The notes beneath the pieces were generated by a model. That model was given only the letters and a program-made list of their open reading frames with translations. It searched no databases and was not told where the DNA came from. A DNA stretch of 64,000 nt from Toxonevra muliebris (lineage: Eukaryota; Arthropoda; Insecta; Diptera; Pallopteridae), in NCBI GenBank assembly GCA_963691655.1, contig OY829326.1, positions 137,844,998 through 137,908,997 on the forward strand, written 5' to 3'. Every line of letters starts with the position of its first letter. Within the stretch, counting starts at the first letter, position 1. Made by a program: the position numbers and the translations under genes. Positions 23,460 through 34,424 of the stretch are shown in pieces.

Positions 23460-24540
23460 TTAACAAAATGTATGATCAATTCTGAACCTAGTTAGTTCTA
23501 CTCAGAAACAAATTCCAGTATAAATACCCAATGAACAGAGAGCAAGCAAAAATACATTTTCATTGAGAGTTCCGTGTGGGCGATTAGCTCAACACCCACA
23601 AATATGAAATACTAAAATAGCTACATAATCAAATACGATATTTTCAAATGAAAACGAAATGATTAACATTATTTATTTTTCCTGAAATATTCACTGCGAT
23701 TATTTGTATTCTATCATTACATTAAGAGTCCATGCAGTAAGAAATCTCTACTTAAAATAGCTTATAAATTGCTCATGAAAAATGGGTATTTCAATAAGTA
23801 AGAATATGAATGAGTCACTAATTCTGAATTTGAATAAATAATGATGCATATGCGGTATATATGTATGTATGTGTGCATGTAGCTATATAAATAAATAATA
23901 ATCAACAAACAAATAAGTAATAAAGATAGATTAGCAAATAGATGAGCAAATGGTTACATTTAAATGTAATTTATACATAAATATGTAATCATGTACATAT
24001 GTATGTGTGTAAGCACACGTACTTACAGCAAAAAACATTATTCTGTTGCAGGTTAAAAATAACTAAAGCTAACTAAAGCGAATGTGCGTCAGTGTCAAGA
24101 AAAATCAATTTAAGAAATATATAAAAGTAATGGACAGGTTGTTTATTGATGAAGAGAGTGAGATATGGAAGTAAAGAGAAAAGAAAGAATGCGATTAGTT
24201 GATGAACCGAGAGAATAAGTAGAGATATACCGCCGATAGACCTAACTAAGAATATAAAATAAAATACCAATAAATTCAAAGAATAAGATGTCTGCGGTTT
24301 ACTTCATACAACTAAAATATTTCTAGGTCTAATTCAGAGGGAATTTTACTAGAATTTCCTGACTTTACTTATTCAAAAATGTTATAAAAAGCCAATATCG
24401 ACCATAAGAATAAGTTTTAGAGCATTTTGGAAAACTGTTCCAAAAGAGAAGGAAATAATTCGGTACTAGAAAAAGTACTCTAGGCCACTAACAGTTCCAA
24501 AGCCGCGTAAATTTGGAGTACATCTCTCCTTACCGATAAA
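23460..24540. other. AT-rich DNA, no gene seen
   Basis: TATG tracts occur near 23860-23875. No recognisable gene, RNA or element ends. Confidence 0.55.
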
Positions 24541-24544
24541 TAAT

Positions 24545-24856
24545 TGACAGGCTGAGAGGAAAAGCGGGCTAAAATTTATATAAGAGCAAAAGTGAAATAA
24601 TTTAGAGTGTCAGTGCAAGAATGGCATAAGTAATACGGCTTAGAGTGAAAATGAAACGCCTTAAAAGTAAGAGCAAAAATGGTATAACAAATCTTTCCGA
24701 GCAAGAACAGCATAGTTTTTTATTCCGGTTTTGCTCTGAACATATTTCGTTTCACTTTTACTCTGAACATATTTCGTTTTGCTTTTGCTCTTAAGTAAAA
24801 TTATTCCATTTTTTTCTGAACGTAGAAGTTATACCACTTTTCCTCTCAGCCTCTCA
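24545..24856. mobile_element. MITE family A, copy 1
   Basis: A 312-bp element with 23-base terminal inverted repeats. The left end at 24545-24567 and the reverse complement of the right end at 24834-24856 match at 21 of 23 positions, sharing AGGCTGAGAGGAAAAG. Inside, GAGCAAAAG on the left is mirrored by CTTTTGCTC on the right, so much of the element can fold on itself. Near the right end CTCTGAACATATTTCGTTT occurs twice in tandem. No coding capacity. The superfamily is unclear because I could not find a convincing target duplication. Confidence 0.85.
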
Positions 24857-24897
24857 AATGAGGACGATTCGGTTTTATATCACTTTCGAATGATAAA

Positions 24898-25207
24898 TGA
24901 CAGGCTGAGAGAAAAAGCGGGCTAAAATTTATATAAGAGCAAAAGTAAAATAATTTAGTGTCAGTGCAAGAATAGCATAAGTAATACGGTTTAGAATGGA
25001 AATGAAACACCATAAAAGTAAGAACAAAAATGGTATAACAAATCTTTCAGAGCAAGAACAGCATAGTTTTTTATTCCGTTTTCGCTCTGAACATATTTCG
25101 TTTCACTTTTGCTCTGAACATATTTCGTTTTGCTTTTGCTCTTAAGTAAAATTATTCCACTTTTTTCTGAACGTAGAAGTTATACCACTTTTCCTCTCAA
25201 CCTCTCA
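24898..25207. mobile_element. MITE family A, copy 2
   Basis: A second 310-bp copy in the same orientation as copy 1 and only about 41 bases after it. By eye it is very similar throughout, with small indels such as loss of AG in TTTAGAGTGTCAG. Ends are TGACAGGCTGAGAG and CCACTTTTCCTCTCAACC. Both copies follow a GATAAA-type flank, so a local duplication is as likely as two separate insertions. Confidence 0.85.
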
Positions 25208-25284
25208 ATTATTTTTACTGAATCAAATCATTTTTTAAAAGCAACAAATACGACATCAAAATCTGCGTTTTTCATACTTAGTTA

Positions 25285-25535
25285 CCTAGAATAATAACAA
25301 AAGTCATAGAACAAGTTAATAAGACGATCGTTTCGCAACTCGCTACTGTTTCTCATTATAGCTGAAATTATTATTACAAAATAAATAAAACCTGAAACCT
25401 TATTAACCTCATTTATAAGGAAGTAGGCATTAAAAATAGAAAATAAATTTCCCAGTTTGTCTTGTATATAATAGCACTTTTCTCTGGTCGGAAAAATCGA
25501 CTTTTTAGAAAGTATTTCATTGGAAAGTATCATAT
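25285..25535. repeat. Repeat shared with 15410-15525
   Basis: See the partner copy. Shared landmarks are AAGTCATAGAACAAG and GTTTCG...CTCGCTA. No coding motif is visible. Confidence 0.45.
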
Positions 25536-25574
25536 TTCTTTAAAATTTTTTGAAAATTTCAACAACTGTCCAAT

Positions 25575-26515
25575 ACGCTTACCTCAAAGGTAGGTCCACG
25601 GCAACGGCCCTCCATGAGGTTATGCAAACAGTGTAAAGGTCTCTAGAAAACAAACAATATACGATGGCTCCCTCTCTGGATGTAAAAGGCGTCTTCAACA
25701 ACGTACGCACTGAGGCAATACAACAGTCACTACATTGCTTAAGAGTGAACAGATGCGTCAACAGCTAGATTATGCAAAAGGCACTGGAGAAACTAAGTTT
25801 CTGTGCTACAGAAGTGCGTAGGAGTCATAGGAGCAATACGATCATGCTCCATTGCTGGCTTAAATACTCTTACGTATCTGATACCAATAGATATTTTTAT
25901 CGAACAGACAGCAACCATGAGCGCGCTAAGGTTAAGGAAAACGGGCCACTGTACAGAAAGACCTTTCGGTGATGGAAGTATGCTTTTGCAACAAGGGCGA
26001 CAAAATCCAAACAAAACAGATTTTATCATCCCGACCATGACGTTCTTCAGGATAGATAACAAATAACTTCGACGCCACAGTATTCACAGATGGATCCAAG
26101 ATAAACTGCGGCGTAAGAGCCAGTAACTTCTCAGGGAAACCAGGGTTCAATTTAACTGTCCGTCTGCCTGACTCTGCCAGTGTATTTCAGTCTGAACTGT
26201 TAGCAATAAGGTAGACAAGCATAATTCTAAAGGCAGACCACATCTTTAATGCACACTTCGCTCTCCTCTCGGATAGCCAGGCCGCAATCAGGGCACTTGA
26301 TTCGGGCCGTAACAACATCTAATCTGCTAAAGCAGTGAAGCAGTACAAAAAAGTCTTACGGACCTAGCGCGACAGCATAATATTACCTTGATATGGGTCC
26401 CGGGATACCGGAACATAGAGGATAATGAAAAGGCAGACGAGCTGGCCCGTAAAGGCTCTACCCTGCAGGAATCCTTGGCTGAACAGGTATTTACACGGAT
26501 CTGATTAAGTAATAA
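25575..26515 (+). mobile_element. LINE fragment: RT part, RNase H, palm deleted
   Basis: Plus-strand LINE of the RNase H-bearing I/R1/LOA group. It opens with YLKGRSTATALHEVM and LDVKGVFNNVRTEAIQQSL (about 25578-25725). The next block should hold the YADD palm, but the sequence jumps near 25760 to QKALEKLSFC and then VGVIGAIRSCSIAGLNTLTY with PIDIFIEQTA (connection region). RNase H follows: VFTDGSK (about 26079-26100), SVFQSELLAI, LLSDSQAAIRALDSG and IWVPGYRN...NEKADELARKGS (to about 26460). Loss of the palm and several frameshifts make it inactive. Confidence 0.85.
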
Positions 26516-27005
26516 TTTCCTAGCTGGGAGCACATGGGGCAGGGACAAAAAGATCATTCTCACCACATACAAAGCTATTGGACGGTGTGTAGCAAATTAT
26601 GCGGCGCCTGTTTTGGACCCCACTTATTAGCGATACACAGTAGAAAGTGTTGCAAACATGACAGAACGCAGCTCTACGTTTCGCACATGAAGACCACCAA
26701 AATGCTCAAGATCAAGGGACACAATACGCTGCTAGCAAAACAGTTCCTACTCGCGTGCCACAGAGAAGACCACCCCAATGTAAGCCCGGCAACCACCACA
26801 CCATCACCAAGGAAAATACGCAAAGACCTAACTCAGCACAGGGTAGACTTGACGCGATTTGTTAACTCGACACCAGTTGACAATGCAAAATATAGGGCTG
26901 CTCTCAATTCTCTGCATACGGAGGCGGTAAACATGACCAAAGCTGCATACGCTTCGAACATAGTGCTGAACGGGGGGAAAAAGGTATGTAAAACGAATTT
27001 TCTTG
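26516..27005 (+). mobile_element. LINE 3' fragment, Jockey-like family B, copy 1
   Basis: Begins LAGSTWGRDKKIILTTYKAI then GRCVANYAAP (about 26522-26610), followed in another frame by TKMLKIKGHNTLLAKQFLLA and CHREDHPN (about 26690-26785) and IRKDLTQHRV. The same string of motifs occurs at 62640-63310 (LAGSTWSKEKETVLTTYQSI, GRSIVDYG, KQFLLTCYQNGH), so these are two copies of one family. This is the post-RT C-terminal part typical of Jockey-type elements without RNase H. It abuts the RNase H end of a different LINE at about 26515. Confidence 0.8.
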
Positions 27006-28075
27006 AAGTAAATGGTATTTTTGTCAAATAATAAGTTTTCGAACTTATCAGAAAACTAATGTACAAAATAGAATTTTCAACTTTTGAAACCAATTTGACT
27101 TGATTTCCAAAATGTATGAGGTATTAACTTTTATCTGGCTACTACGGTAGAAGTTCATACTATAATCAATTGTATTCAGTTACGGAGTTTGGCTTCAAGA
27201 ATTAACCCTGAAACAATACAGAGATTCCTGTCGAAAGTTTTGTGTAAAATAGTTGAAATATCACAAACTAATAACACATCTTGATCTGAACAGACTGATG
27301 AAGGAACCCCAAAACTAGCGCAAAAGCACCTCACAAAACTGCTCATACCTCGTAATATAATTAGATATAAAAATCGACCAGAATCGTGATAGAGCAAAGA
27401 AGGCGAACAAAACGCGAAACTCATGAACACCAACCAGAATGAGAAAGCAATGGAAACACTCACTTAAAAAAATAAAATTAAAACTTTGTAAAACCACAGA
27501 TAAAATTTACTACAAAAATTAACTACGAATACTTTTGTTTAAAACTATTTCAATATATGAACTTTTTTTCTTTTGTAAGTATATTGTATAAGGACAAACT
27601 ATCCCTTAAATGCAAATAAACACGCTATCTTTTGTAACCACAACCAAATAACTATACTAAATTCTAAGCAGAATTAAAAGGGGAGAAACAAAGCAAGAGA
27701 AATATACCGACATATATTCTCAAACGAACAACTACAATCATGGAATACCCACCAAAAAGTATTTTTTTTTAAAAATTACACAATTTACGCTGACAAAACC
27801 ATGAAAGCTACAACCCCCCTCAAAAAAAAGGAACTATATTCATTTGACAAAAAATATACAATGGGGAGAAAAAGTAGTAAGTAGTAAAGAGTAGTAGTAG
27901 GAAGTAGTGAACAGTAGTCGAAGAAATAGTGGTAGAAATGGTAGAAATAGTTGTGGGTGGGGGTAAAAATAGTAGTAGCAGTTGTGGATGAAGGAGTGAG
28001 TAATGCTATTGACGCACCAAAAACAAATTCCAACAAAAATGGTACAAAAATGAAAGGAAGAACTTAAACAAATGG
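27005..28075. other. AT-rich DNA, no gene seen
   Basis: It includes a GTAGTA/AGTAGT-rich stretch at about 27870-27990. Minus-strand frames here are low-complexity. Confidence 0.55.
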
Positions 28076-28079
28076 CAAA

Positions 28080-29060
28080 TGGAATAAATTTCCTGTTCTA
28101 AAATAGCAACAACAACAATGACAATAGCAGCAACTACTGCAGAAATACCAACAACAGCAACAACATCGCTGCTAACAACATTTGCAAGAAAATGAAATTA
28201 TCGATTTTATATCGACGAAAGACGCCTTGAAATATGCAGCAAAAGAAAATAAAAGAAGATAACAGAAAAAACAGCAGTAACACACATACACACACACACA
28301 CCCATACACAAATGGAAATAAATTGAAGCGAAAAAAAAATACGAAATGATATGAAAATACAAAATTAAATGGGGGGAAGAAATGGGAAAAAACCAGGACT
28401 CGCACGCGAGTTGAGAACAAAAATACACCCTCGCTCAAATTGGCAAAAACAACAACAGCAACAACAACAAAAATAAAGAAAAATCGCAGTTACAAATAAC
28501 AAACAAAAAGTTGAAAAAGCAGAAAAGCAGTACAACAACAACATTTTACACGCAAACCTAAAGAAGTCATGGGAAAAAACCAAGCAGAAATTTTTTGAAG
28601 ACGAAATAGAAGGCGAAGGCAAAAAAAAAAAAACTTTCAAAGTCGTAAATGTACAACAACAAAAGGAATAGGTAGTAGTAGAAAATGCTATAAAATTTAA
28701 ACGAAAATTGGCAACGCTGACGCTGAGTAGCAAGCACCGAGCAGTGAGTACAAGTTACAAATATCAACACCCTCGCTCCGGTGCTCACGCTCACATTCGC
28801 TCTGAGCGGAAGTTTCATTTAATAGCAGCATCAGCAATAGAAGCAGCGGCAGTAACAACGACAACAACAACAATATAATAAATACTAAAAACCCAACCGA
28901 GCGTAACATTGTAATTTTATAACAAATAGGAGCAACAACAAAAATAAGACGTAAAATGAGAAAGAAGAAGAAAAGGTAGTAGAAAAAAAAGAAGGCCGAG
29001 AAAGGCAGAAGCAACGAAACAACGAAAACAAAAAGTGTAAAATATGTTATTTTGTTTTTG
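28080..29060 (+). repeat. CAA/CAG-rich simple-sequence region
   Basis: Extended CAACAACAGCAACAA-type DNA at about 28108-28170, 28448-28480 and 28840-28885, with a (CA)n tract at about 28281-28302. Several minus-strand frames of 80-150 codons run across it, but they are Phe/Cys/Leu-rich read-through of the CAA tracts. A less repetitive island at about 28715-28820, with GCTCACGCTCACATTCGC, may be regulatory. Such CAA-rich DNA is common in fly introns and untranslated leaders. Confidence 0.7.
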
Positions 29061-29104
29061 TTGTTTGGGTTTTTTTCTTTACGCTGGTCCTCCTTGCCCC
29101 TTAG

Positions 29105-29123
29105 CACACACACACACACACAC
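29105..29123 (+). repeat. (CA)n microsatellite
   Basis: Nineteen bases of perfect CA repeat. Confidence 0.95.
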
Positions 29124-29317
29124 CCATATACACAACGAAAATTCAAATTCAAAAGCGTATGAAATAAATTTGAAAAACGAATTTAAATCTTTTCTACGTT
29201 TCTACGACATCGTTGTTGCGGTACTAAAAATAGTACTTTTTTATGTGCGTTTCCTTCTTTCTCTGTTAAGCGAAAATGATAACTAACGAAAAATGTAACA
29301 AATAACATACACCTGGA

Positions 29318-29333
29318 TGTGTGTGTGTGTGTG
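29318..29333 (+). repeat. (GT)n microsatellite
   Basis: Sixteen bases of perfect TG repeat. Confidence 0.95.
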
Positions 29334-29339
29334 CGGATG

Positions 29340-30850
29340 TAAGTGTGAGAAAAAAGAAATAGAAACTGTCAGCAACTCAGTATAGTTACGACCCGTACTA
29401 TTTTTGGGAAAGATCATTTCAGTGTGAAGAAGAAGCGCAAAAAAAAGGTAGTAAAAAGGCAATAAATTAAAATATATGTAGGTATAACTTACCTTTACAC
29501 CTTTTGGGAGCAAAATGCTTTTACAATCCTTAGAACTACTACTACTATTTTGCATATAGGTACATACATATATAGCAACATAATCATATATTTTAAAACA
29601 GTGATGTTATATGTATGTATATAATAGTACAAATAGTAGGTATGCAATTGTAGTGGCAGAACCTACCACAAATTTACATTTGTACATATAAGCATAAAAC
29701 TGAAAATATACTTTTCCATACTATTTTTTCAATGGGTGGATAATAGTTACCTGGGTTAAAAGAGGGTGGTAGCGTGTGTAAAATTGTAAAGTTTTTGGGG
29801 CACATGTTTTGGCATAAAAACAGGACATATATATTTAGCATATATTGTGTATGTATGTATGTGTAGTTGAGGCTGCTTGCCCTTCTTTTATTTTTCTTTG
29901 CAATTCTTGCTAAAGCTACTTTTCTTTCTGTCTTCTGTTACTTTTTCATTAAAAGCAGGTGTGTTATATTTTCGTATGTAAAAAGTTTGATATACATAAA
30001 TACATATGTAAACGATGTTATGCTGGTTTACTCTTTATATATTTTATACCTTAATGTACATATCTACACATACACACGTATACATGCATACATATGTATG
30101 ATAGAAAAACATAAAAAGGTAGCAAAATGTTTATGTTAATGTATTTTAATTTAAATTTGTAACGTTCATACCCTACAAAACTCTTTTACTTTGCTCCTTT
30201 TTTTCTATGTTTATTTTTTTACTGTTTTTATAGCAGTGCGCACCTTTTTTGTGGTAATTTTACGGGCATATGAATTTGACTACTAAATACGCTGGACTTT
30301 TTTTGTGTGGCTAATTTTGGTATTATTATTATTTTATTTTTTTTGCTTTGTATGAATATTTTTTTGAGTTGTTGTATGAATGTTGCAATTATTTAATACC
30401 ATTTTAAATGAGTGACTTTGTTTTTAACACAACATGCAAAAAAAATGTAGTAATTACAATCCAAGCAGTTTCTCGTTCATGAAATTTAAAAAATGTTTTT
30501 AGATTTTATAAAACAAGTTTCGAAACAAACAAATATTTATAACAAGTATCGGTATCTTGAGCATATGGATATTTTGAATTCGATTCCAATCTTTATCCAT
30601 CGAAACTTGGTATTCAATATTTTTACCCATAAGAGTATATTGCCCTTCGTAGAGGTATCAAAACAAAAACGTACTGAAAATGCAACATTGCGCAGTAATT
30701 TACAACGCTGTTAAAGTGCCAAATGTAACTTTGACAAGATGATATTAATATTAACCGCGTTTTTTTACTCTTTGATCCTGTGATTCATTTCGTGCCCTAA
30801 CTAAAGGTATAGAAATAATAAATTGAATACGTTCGATATAGCTGTCTCAT
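29340..30850. other. AT-rich DNA, no gene seen
   Basis: Rich in TATG/CATA and T runs. The open frames at 29867-30139 and 30493-30714 show no recognisable homology. Confidence 0.5.
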
Positions 30851-30854
30851 TGAA

Positions 30855-31955
30855 TTGACTTCACAAAAAACGGAAGAGGCGCTAGTTAGTACGCGGGAAG
30901 TTGAAGAACACCTAATAAGATGGCAGTCATCCTTGAAATATCTGGCGGTTAAGGTAAAAGCCTTCAAAGTGCAGGGCGCCCTAGCGCTCATTCAGCCAAA
31001 CATTGCTGGACCATGTGAGGGAAGAAGACAACTTATATCTAGGGTCGTTGACTTGGTGATGATGTATGCAGCGCCAATAAGGGCCAGTGTTAAAAACACG
31101 TATTTTAGCGCAGTAAAGCTGTTCTGCGGATATTTCGGACGATGCCATTTGTATGCTAGCCGGAAAGATTTCTTTCGACCTGAATGCCAGCAAATGCAAA
31201 ATCTTTGCAGCTCAACAAAAGAGAGACCAACGATGGAATGACGCGCAGAAGAACGACAACGTAAGTTGCAAGAATGACAAAAAAGATGGGAGCAGTCCGA
31301 TAAAGGAAGGCGAACTTTCTAACTCATACCGAAAGTGTCCAATTGGGTTAACAGGAATCATGGCAGTTTGGACTACTACACCACACAGTTGCTGAATGGG
31401 CATAAAGATTTGAGCAATAGCTCCACAGGCTTAAAATCATTGAAGACCCGTATTGTCCGGCGTACCCGGAAGAGCTTGAAAGCATGTGCTCCTGCACGGT
31501 ACGCATTTCACGAGGGAAAGCGACGAAATCAGCAGCACCTTAGAAGGCCACCAACGATGGAAAATCTAGTACCACAGATGTTACAGAGCCATGGAAAATG
31601 GGTAGCTGCTAAAATTGTGAAGGCACTTCGCATTGAAGAAGAATACAACGACGGGTTTAATCACCTACAACGGTCGTGTTATACAGACATGAAAGGACAG
31701 ACTTAGACTGACAGACATACACTTCGAGCGATAATGCTCTTGACGGCCTTCCTAACGTTATAACTACGGTGGTCCCGGGAGTGGTACCCGCCAACACAGT
31801 AAGGTGGTTTTAGTGTACGAACGTTGCACACACACTCAAGTGTAACGGAGTCTGGCATAACGAAGTGGATACGGGACACAGCCAGTTACCAGTACAGTGC
31901 CTACTGTTCTTGAAGTCCAAAGGTCGTATTTAGTGGTCTACGTCATGTCTTCTAT
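30855..31955 (+). mobile_element. R1/TRAS-like LINE 3' fragment
   Basis: Plus strand. The post-RT region reads WQSSLKYLAVKVKAFKVQ, then LIQPNIAGPCEGRRQLISRV and MMYAAPIRASV (30855-31100), matching the LKYLGV...RLMPNIGGP..RR.LL..V...LLYAAPIW pattern of R1-type elements. After frameshifts comes LIPKVSNWVNRNHGSLDYYT with TQLLNGH (about 31320-31405), and then a degraded CCHC zone ending TMENLVPQMLQSHGKWVAAK (about 31555-31615). No RNase H is visible. The stretch 31750-31955 (GGTGGTCCCGGGAGTGG onward) is non-coding and is probably its 3' UTR. An element of the same type, broken by a hAT insertion, lies at 54270-56000. Confidence 0.8.
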
Positions 31956-32700
31956 AATGACGGATCCAAACACTCAAGCGGTACTGAATCCGGTCGGTAT
32001 TTCGTGGAAGAAAACAAATGCTCTTTTTCCACTGAGCATATGGCGAAAGGCGTTTTAACCCAGTAATGCCTAACGGTGCCATATGGCACCTTGTCGCTGA
32101 GCTGTTCCTAAGCCAGGTTCAAAAACACTTTTTTTCTCAAGTTACTTTCTTGATCTATCTACTTTGATTCCCGCTCGTCCTTAATGGGTTATTGGAGGTT
32201 TTCGCTATCTTGGATGTGGCGTGCTGAATAATTGAGAGAAGATAGCGTGAAAAGTGAATAGGTGTCTGCAGTTTAGCCAGGCTGCCAACCATGCCACCGG
32301 CATGAAATGAATTGGTGGACAAATTGGCTAATGAAGGCTCTGTAATTTCACCATCAGGTCCGGAATATTTTCTGTTTTCATAAAAGAATATGGTTCGAGC
32401 TTGCCTCCTGCAGAATTGCAAAGTGCTTCGTGAGACAACTCGATAGGGAATCAGCGGAACTTTTTCTGAAATTGAGATGGGAGAACCTGAGATTACTGGT
32501 AGGTGTCATCACTGAGCATGATTTAATTGATCAGCACTTGACCAACATGGGCGTCACAGTCGATTCGACCTGCCTATCTTGTCTTGAGGACGTCGATATT
32601 ACTGAGCATTATGTCTCTAGCGTTCTCGAGAACCATATTAAGGCTGTTAAGGTTATGATACCTTGAGTAATTCAATTCTCAGGATCTTTCCAACTACTCA
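31955..32700 (+). mobile_element. LINE 3' fragment with RNase H and CCHC
   Basis: Plus strand, starting abruptly inside RNase H: FYNDGSKHSSGTESGRYFVE (about 31952-32010; the normal motif is FYTDGSK). After a MITE insertion and decayed DNA it resumes with NELVDKLANEGSVISPSGPE (about 32310-32370), the RNase H C terminus. Then comes LLVGVITEHDLIDQHLTNMG and CLSCLEDVDITEHYVSSVLE (about 32500-32625), the terminal knuckle; its last cysteine appears lost. RT is absent. It directly follows the R1-like LINE fragment. Confidence 0.8.
32055..32192. mobile_element. MITE, TTAA-type, second copy
   Basis: TTAA at 32055-32058 and TTAT at 32189-32192 flank a 130-bp element that starts CCCAGTAATGCC and ends CTCGTCCTTAATGGG. 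Its right end (CCCATTAAGGACGAG as reverse complement) matches that of the 7131-7366 element (CCCATTAAGTACGAG), and the left ends agree at 15 of 22 bases. It interrupts the RNase H region of a LINE. The 16-base perfect palindrome GGTGCCATATGGCACC lies at 32075-32090. Confidence 0.65.
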
Positions 32701-33995
32701 GCAGAAATGTCAAGATATGATTTAGAGATTCATATATTTCATGTTCTTGAAGGAAAGTGGTAGTTATTTTCATCCCTAAACTGAGAAATAAACTTCTGAA
32801 ATAACGCGACTTACTGACCAATGAGTTTAACATCTTTTGTTCTTATAACTTTGGAAAGTATGCTTGATTTACACATCTGATGTAAGCTAAAAAATGCTGA
32901 AAACTCGGCCTGGACCTTTCATGGTAATAGTAATAATAGTTTTGAAGTTTAAAATTATGTAAATGTGGCAGCGCTTAATTAAGAAATAAACAAAAATTTA
33001 TTGAGTGCAATCGTTGTTTTTGTTTTACATGACAAGTGTTATCTGGGGCAGTGGAAAAATGGCAACTATTACTGAATATATTAAGTGCTTAATAACAGTA
33101 ATCAAAAAAATTTGACAGGACCAAGCTATCTGTCGCCTTTCGCTATAACCATGGATTAAAATTAAATTAAATTAATTAAAGAGTATTTCTCTTTTAACAT
33201 AGGAACTTCTGTAAGGGTAACAAGAAGAGAATAGTCTTTGAGAGCCAATAGTCATCATATGTTAATCCTTATTCTATTCAAGCACGAATATTTTTATATT
33301 CCTTTGCTTAAATAGGAAAGGAATAATGGATACAGAATATGGGTGCAAATCTAAGTCTAAGTAAGAAAAGAAGGAGGAGGGAAATCTGAAAAGGCTTGAC
33401 CACTAAAGAACATGTGGAAACAGCAGCAATTTTTTATCTATTTGAGTTGTCACTATCAGATTATCAATTTTCAATTGCCTACTAAAAAACTCAATCACTT
33501 TCTCAGTTGACTTTTAATACAACTGCTTGAACCCATCATTATACAAAACATCGATTTTCAATATTTTTTTTTAGTGGCCCATATACTCGTAGGTTAAGAA
33601 ACCTCTTATCTTTTAGATCTTTCATATATATTTTGCTTATGTTATCTTAGTATTAAGTAATAAAAAAAACAAAGTAGCGACACATAAATAACTCATACAA
33701 TCTCCCAATATATCATAAACAGATACACTATCTTTATTTTTTACAGGTTTCCATACTATTGTATGCTTTCGTTCACCTCTATTCATATTAGCTTTTTGTT
33801 TGCCATATACACTCGTATATTATCTACAAAAGCAGCACGTCTATTCATATTTCATTTTCTAAAGCAAAAAAAAAAAAAAAATATGTGAATAAAATGAAAT
33901 GCAAAATCCAGCAAATTTTTCTAATATTTATATGTTATATAGTTTACTGTTTTTTTTTCTTAAGCTACATTTATGTATATTTTTTTTATCAACAC
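32700..33995. other. AT-rich DNA, no gene seen
   Basis: No element ends or coding motifs recognised. A 15-base A run lies near 33867-33881. Confidence 0.5.
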
Positions 33996-33997
33996 AG

Positions 33998-34268
33998 CAC
34001 ACATAAATTTGACCCATTTCCGTTTATTAAATTCCTAACCGACTGCATCATAGAAAATGCGTCCACACAAAAAACAAACAAAAAAGGAGGAATACTCATA
34101 CATAATGGCGCTTTGGCACCAGGGCAAACCTCATCATTGAGCGACCAACTGAACCGAGCAAAAGCTACAATAATCACAACTGAAAACAACAACAACAACA
34201 GCACCAGGTCCAACAACACCAACAATAAAATAGCTTTCATAACTGGCAAACACCAGGCTAGGCTATAA
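33998..34268 (+). CDS. Weak candidate host exon, unknown protein
   Basis: A pyrimidine-rich tract ending in ACACAG at 33997 could serve as a 3' splice site. The frame after it stays open to TAA at 34266-34268. It is less AT-rich and less simple than its surroundings: the translation includes HNGALAPGQTSSLSDQLNRA followed by KATIITT, then an Asn-rich stretch and AFITGKHQARL. Asn-rich runs are common in fly proteins. Against it: no homologous protein that I recognise, no clear upstream exon, and a possible origin from CAA-repeat DNA. If real it would most likely be a terminal coding exon. I do not assign a function. Confidence 0.2.
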
Positions 34269-34424
34269 AATATGAGAGATGGAAATGTTAAGCATAGAAT
34301 TTTATTACTTATATTGAAAAAACAAAGATTATATATATTTTTTTTTATATGCAAATAACCTGTAGGAAATGGGTGCAACAACTCATATTACAATAGTATG
34401 CTTAAGCTTGAAATCATAGGTCAC

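Noticed and set aside
28172..29152. Several long minus-strand open frames (up to 151 codons)
   Set aside because: They read through CAA, A-rich and CA simple repeats, giving Phe/Cys/Leu-rich low-complexity proteins with no motif.
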